NCBI GenBank assembly: GCA_009845905.1
Contig: VXYS01000009.1
Coordinates: 1 to 64,000 of the forward strand
From: Gammaproteobacteria bacterium
GTDB taxonomy: Bacteria; Pseudomonadota; Gammaproteobacteria; Steroidobacterales; Foliamicaceae
DNA length: 64,000 bases
Reading direction: 5' to 3'
Below, one piece after another: positions 63,429 to 64,000 of this stretch. Position numbers and translations under genes: made by a program. Positions within the stretch are counted from its first letter, which is position 1, and each line of letters starts with the position of its first letter. The notes below the pieces were generated by a model. The model did no database searches. It had not been told where the DNA came from and saw only the letters and a program-made list of their open reading frames with translations.

Positions 63429-63526
63429 CCTTTTCCCTGCCCCCTGCTTTTCGGGAGGCGCCATCCATGGCTCGGTTCCGCCATCCTGGCTCCAACGCTC
63501 CCCAAAAGCAGGGGGCAGGGAAAAGG
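63429..63526. repeat. Family A long-arm inverted repeat, copy 5
   Basis: Perfect 23-bp arms (63429-63451 and 63504-63526) enclose a core that, on the minus strand, reads GGAGCGTTGGAGCCAGG, ATGGCGGAACC and GAGCCATGGATGGCG. It lies between the VOC gene and lgt. Confidence 0.9.
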
Positions 63527-63589
63527 CTTCCCGTGTCGAGCGGCAATGGGCGGTAAAGGCTTGATTCGGGCTGCTAGACTTCGGGCGAG

Positions 63590-64000
63590 ATGATCGAATA
63601 TCCGCAGTTCGATCCTGTTGCGTTGCGCATCGGCTCGCTGGCGATACGGTGGTACGGGCTGATGTACCTGTTCGGCTTCGTCGCCGCCTGGTGGCTCGCG
63701 CACCGGCAGGCCCGCCGGCCAGGCAGCACGTTCACGCCGATCATGGTGCAGGACCTGATCTTCTACTCCTGCCTGGGCGTGATCGCGGGCGGGCGCCTGG
63801 GCTACCTCCTCTTTTACGGCTGGCAGCAGATACTCGACGATCCGCTCTATATCGTGCGGATCTGGGAAGGCGGCATGTCGTTTCACGGCGGGCTGCTGGG
63901 CGTGTGCGCCGCCGTTCTCCTGTTCGCCCGCAAGCACTCCAGGACGTTCGTCGAAACCGCGGATTTCGTCGTTCCACTGGTGCCGATCGGCCTGGGCGCC
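63590..64000 (+). CDS. lgt: Prolipoprotein diacylglyceryl transferase, N-terminal part (cut by window edge)
   Basis: The open reading frame from ATG at 63590 runs off the end of the window (137 codons visible). The sequence MIEYPQFDPVALRIG, LAIRWYGLMYLFGF, GGRLGYLLFYG and WEGGMSFHGGLLG matches Lgt, the inner-membrane enzyme that adds diacylglycerol to lipoprotein signal cysteines. The window contains several lipoproteins that would be its substrates. Confidence 0.95.
   Translation, partial: MIEYPQFDPVALRIGSLAIRWYGLMYLFGFVAAWWLAHRQARRPGSTFTPIMVQDLIFYSCLGVIAGGRLGYLLFYGWQQILDDPLYIVRIWEGGMSFHGGLLGVCAAVLLFARKHSRTFVETADFVVPLVPIGLGA

Overview
The window is a GC-rich chromosomal segment, most likely from a gammaproteobacterium. 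The left edge has a tRNA-Tyr/tRNA-Gly/tRNA-Thr/tuf order matching the E. coli tufB locus. The genome carries Tat- and lipoprotein-exported hydrolases, a TonB receptor and a tripartite tricarboxylate (Tct) transporter. None of the three tRNA genes encodes its 3' CCA. I cannot name the genus from sequence alone. Genes are tightly packed: no stretch above about 300 bases lacks a gene, and many neighbours overlap by 1-4 bases. I see no rRNA, CRISPR array, transposase or prophage module. Both edges cut genes (tuf at the left, lgt at the right).

Layout. 1-690: tuf start, three tRNAs and their promoter. 691-6155 (+): RND efflux adaptor and pump, then an isovaleryl-CoA-type dehydrogenase. 6367-7542 (-): Rieske oxygenase. 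7690-13626 (-): a Gld-type ABC exporter (ATPase, permease, GldG, DUF4340) followed by an M50 protease and an orphan DNA methylase. 13845-24792 (-): a long co-directional run read right to left: MoxR, DUF58, DUF4381, BatA, BatB/C, BatD, Ogt, LipA, M48 protease, rhomboid, an extremely acidic lipoprotein and an exported methyltransferase-like protein. 24852-25298 (+): a DUF192 protein.

25303-43205 is a catabolic island. On the minus strand lie a TonB receptor, an RraA-like protein, a tandem beta-lactamase-fold lipoprotein and a Tat-exported PhoD-like phosphodiesterase. A GntR regulator and TctC-TctB-TctA follow. A divergent plus-strand operon encodes an isopropylmalate/tartrate-type dehydrogenase, an Asp/Glu-racemase-like protein, a 3-oxo-tetronate kinase (DUF1537, OtnK-like), a class II aldolase (OtnC-like), a second PhoD-like protein and a phytanoyl-CoA-dioxygenase-like enzyme. 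I infer uptake and breakdown of a four-carbon (or branched) acid sugar or its ester or phosphodiester. 43304-46639: a Phd/PIN toxin-antitoxin pair and a YtrA-type GntR/ABC operon. 46772-50463: an EF-G paralogue, an SRPBCC protein and an alpha/beta hydrolase with a histidine in the nucleophile elbow.

52290-60976 (-) is an unusual nine-gene operon: ECF sigma factor, RskA-like anti-sigma, membrane-anchored alpha/beta hydrolase, membrane-anchored ferrochelatase-like protein, HlyD adaptor, LolD/MacB-type ATPase, two FtsX-type permeases and a cytochrome c'-like protein. A DUF885 lipoprotein follows. It could be a sigma-controlled tetrapyrrole or envelope-stress export system; this is inference. 61093-64000 (+): a DUF255 thioredoxin-domain protein, a VOC protein and the start of lgt.

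Two repeat families stand out. Family A (five full copies) is about 100 bp: a conserved core of roughly 50-60 bases between perfectly complementary 23-30 bp arms whose sequence differs in every copy. Family B is a set of short GC hairpins with compensatory base changes between copies, several of them translated in-frame inside genes (gldG, ogt, the tandem hydrolase, the chelatase-like gene and the RND pump).
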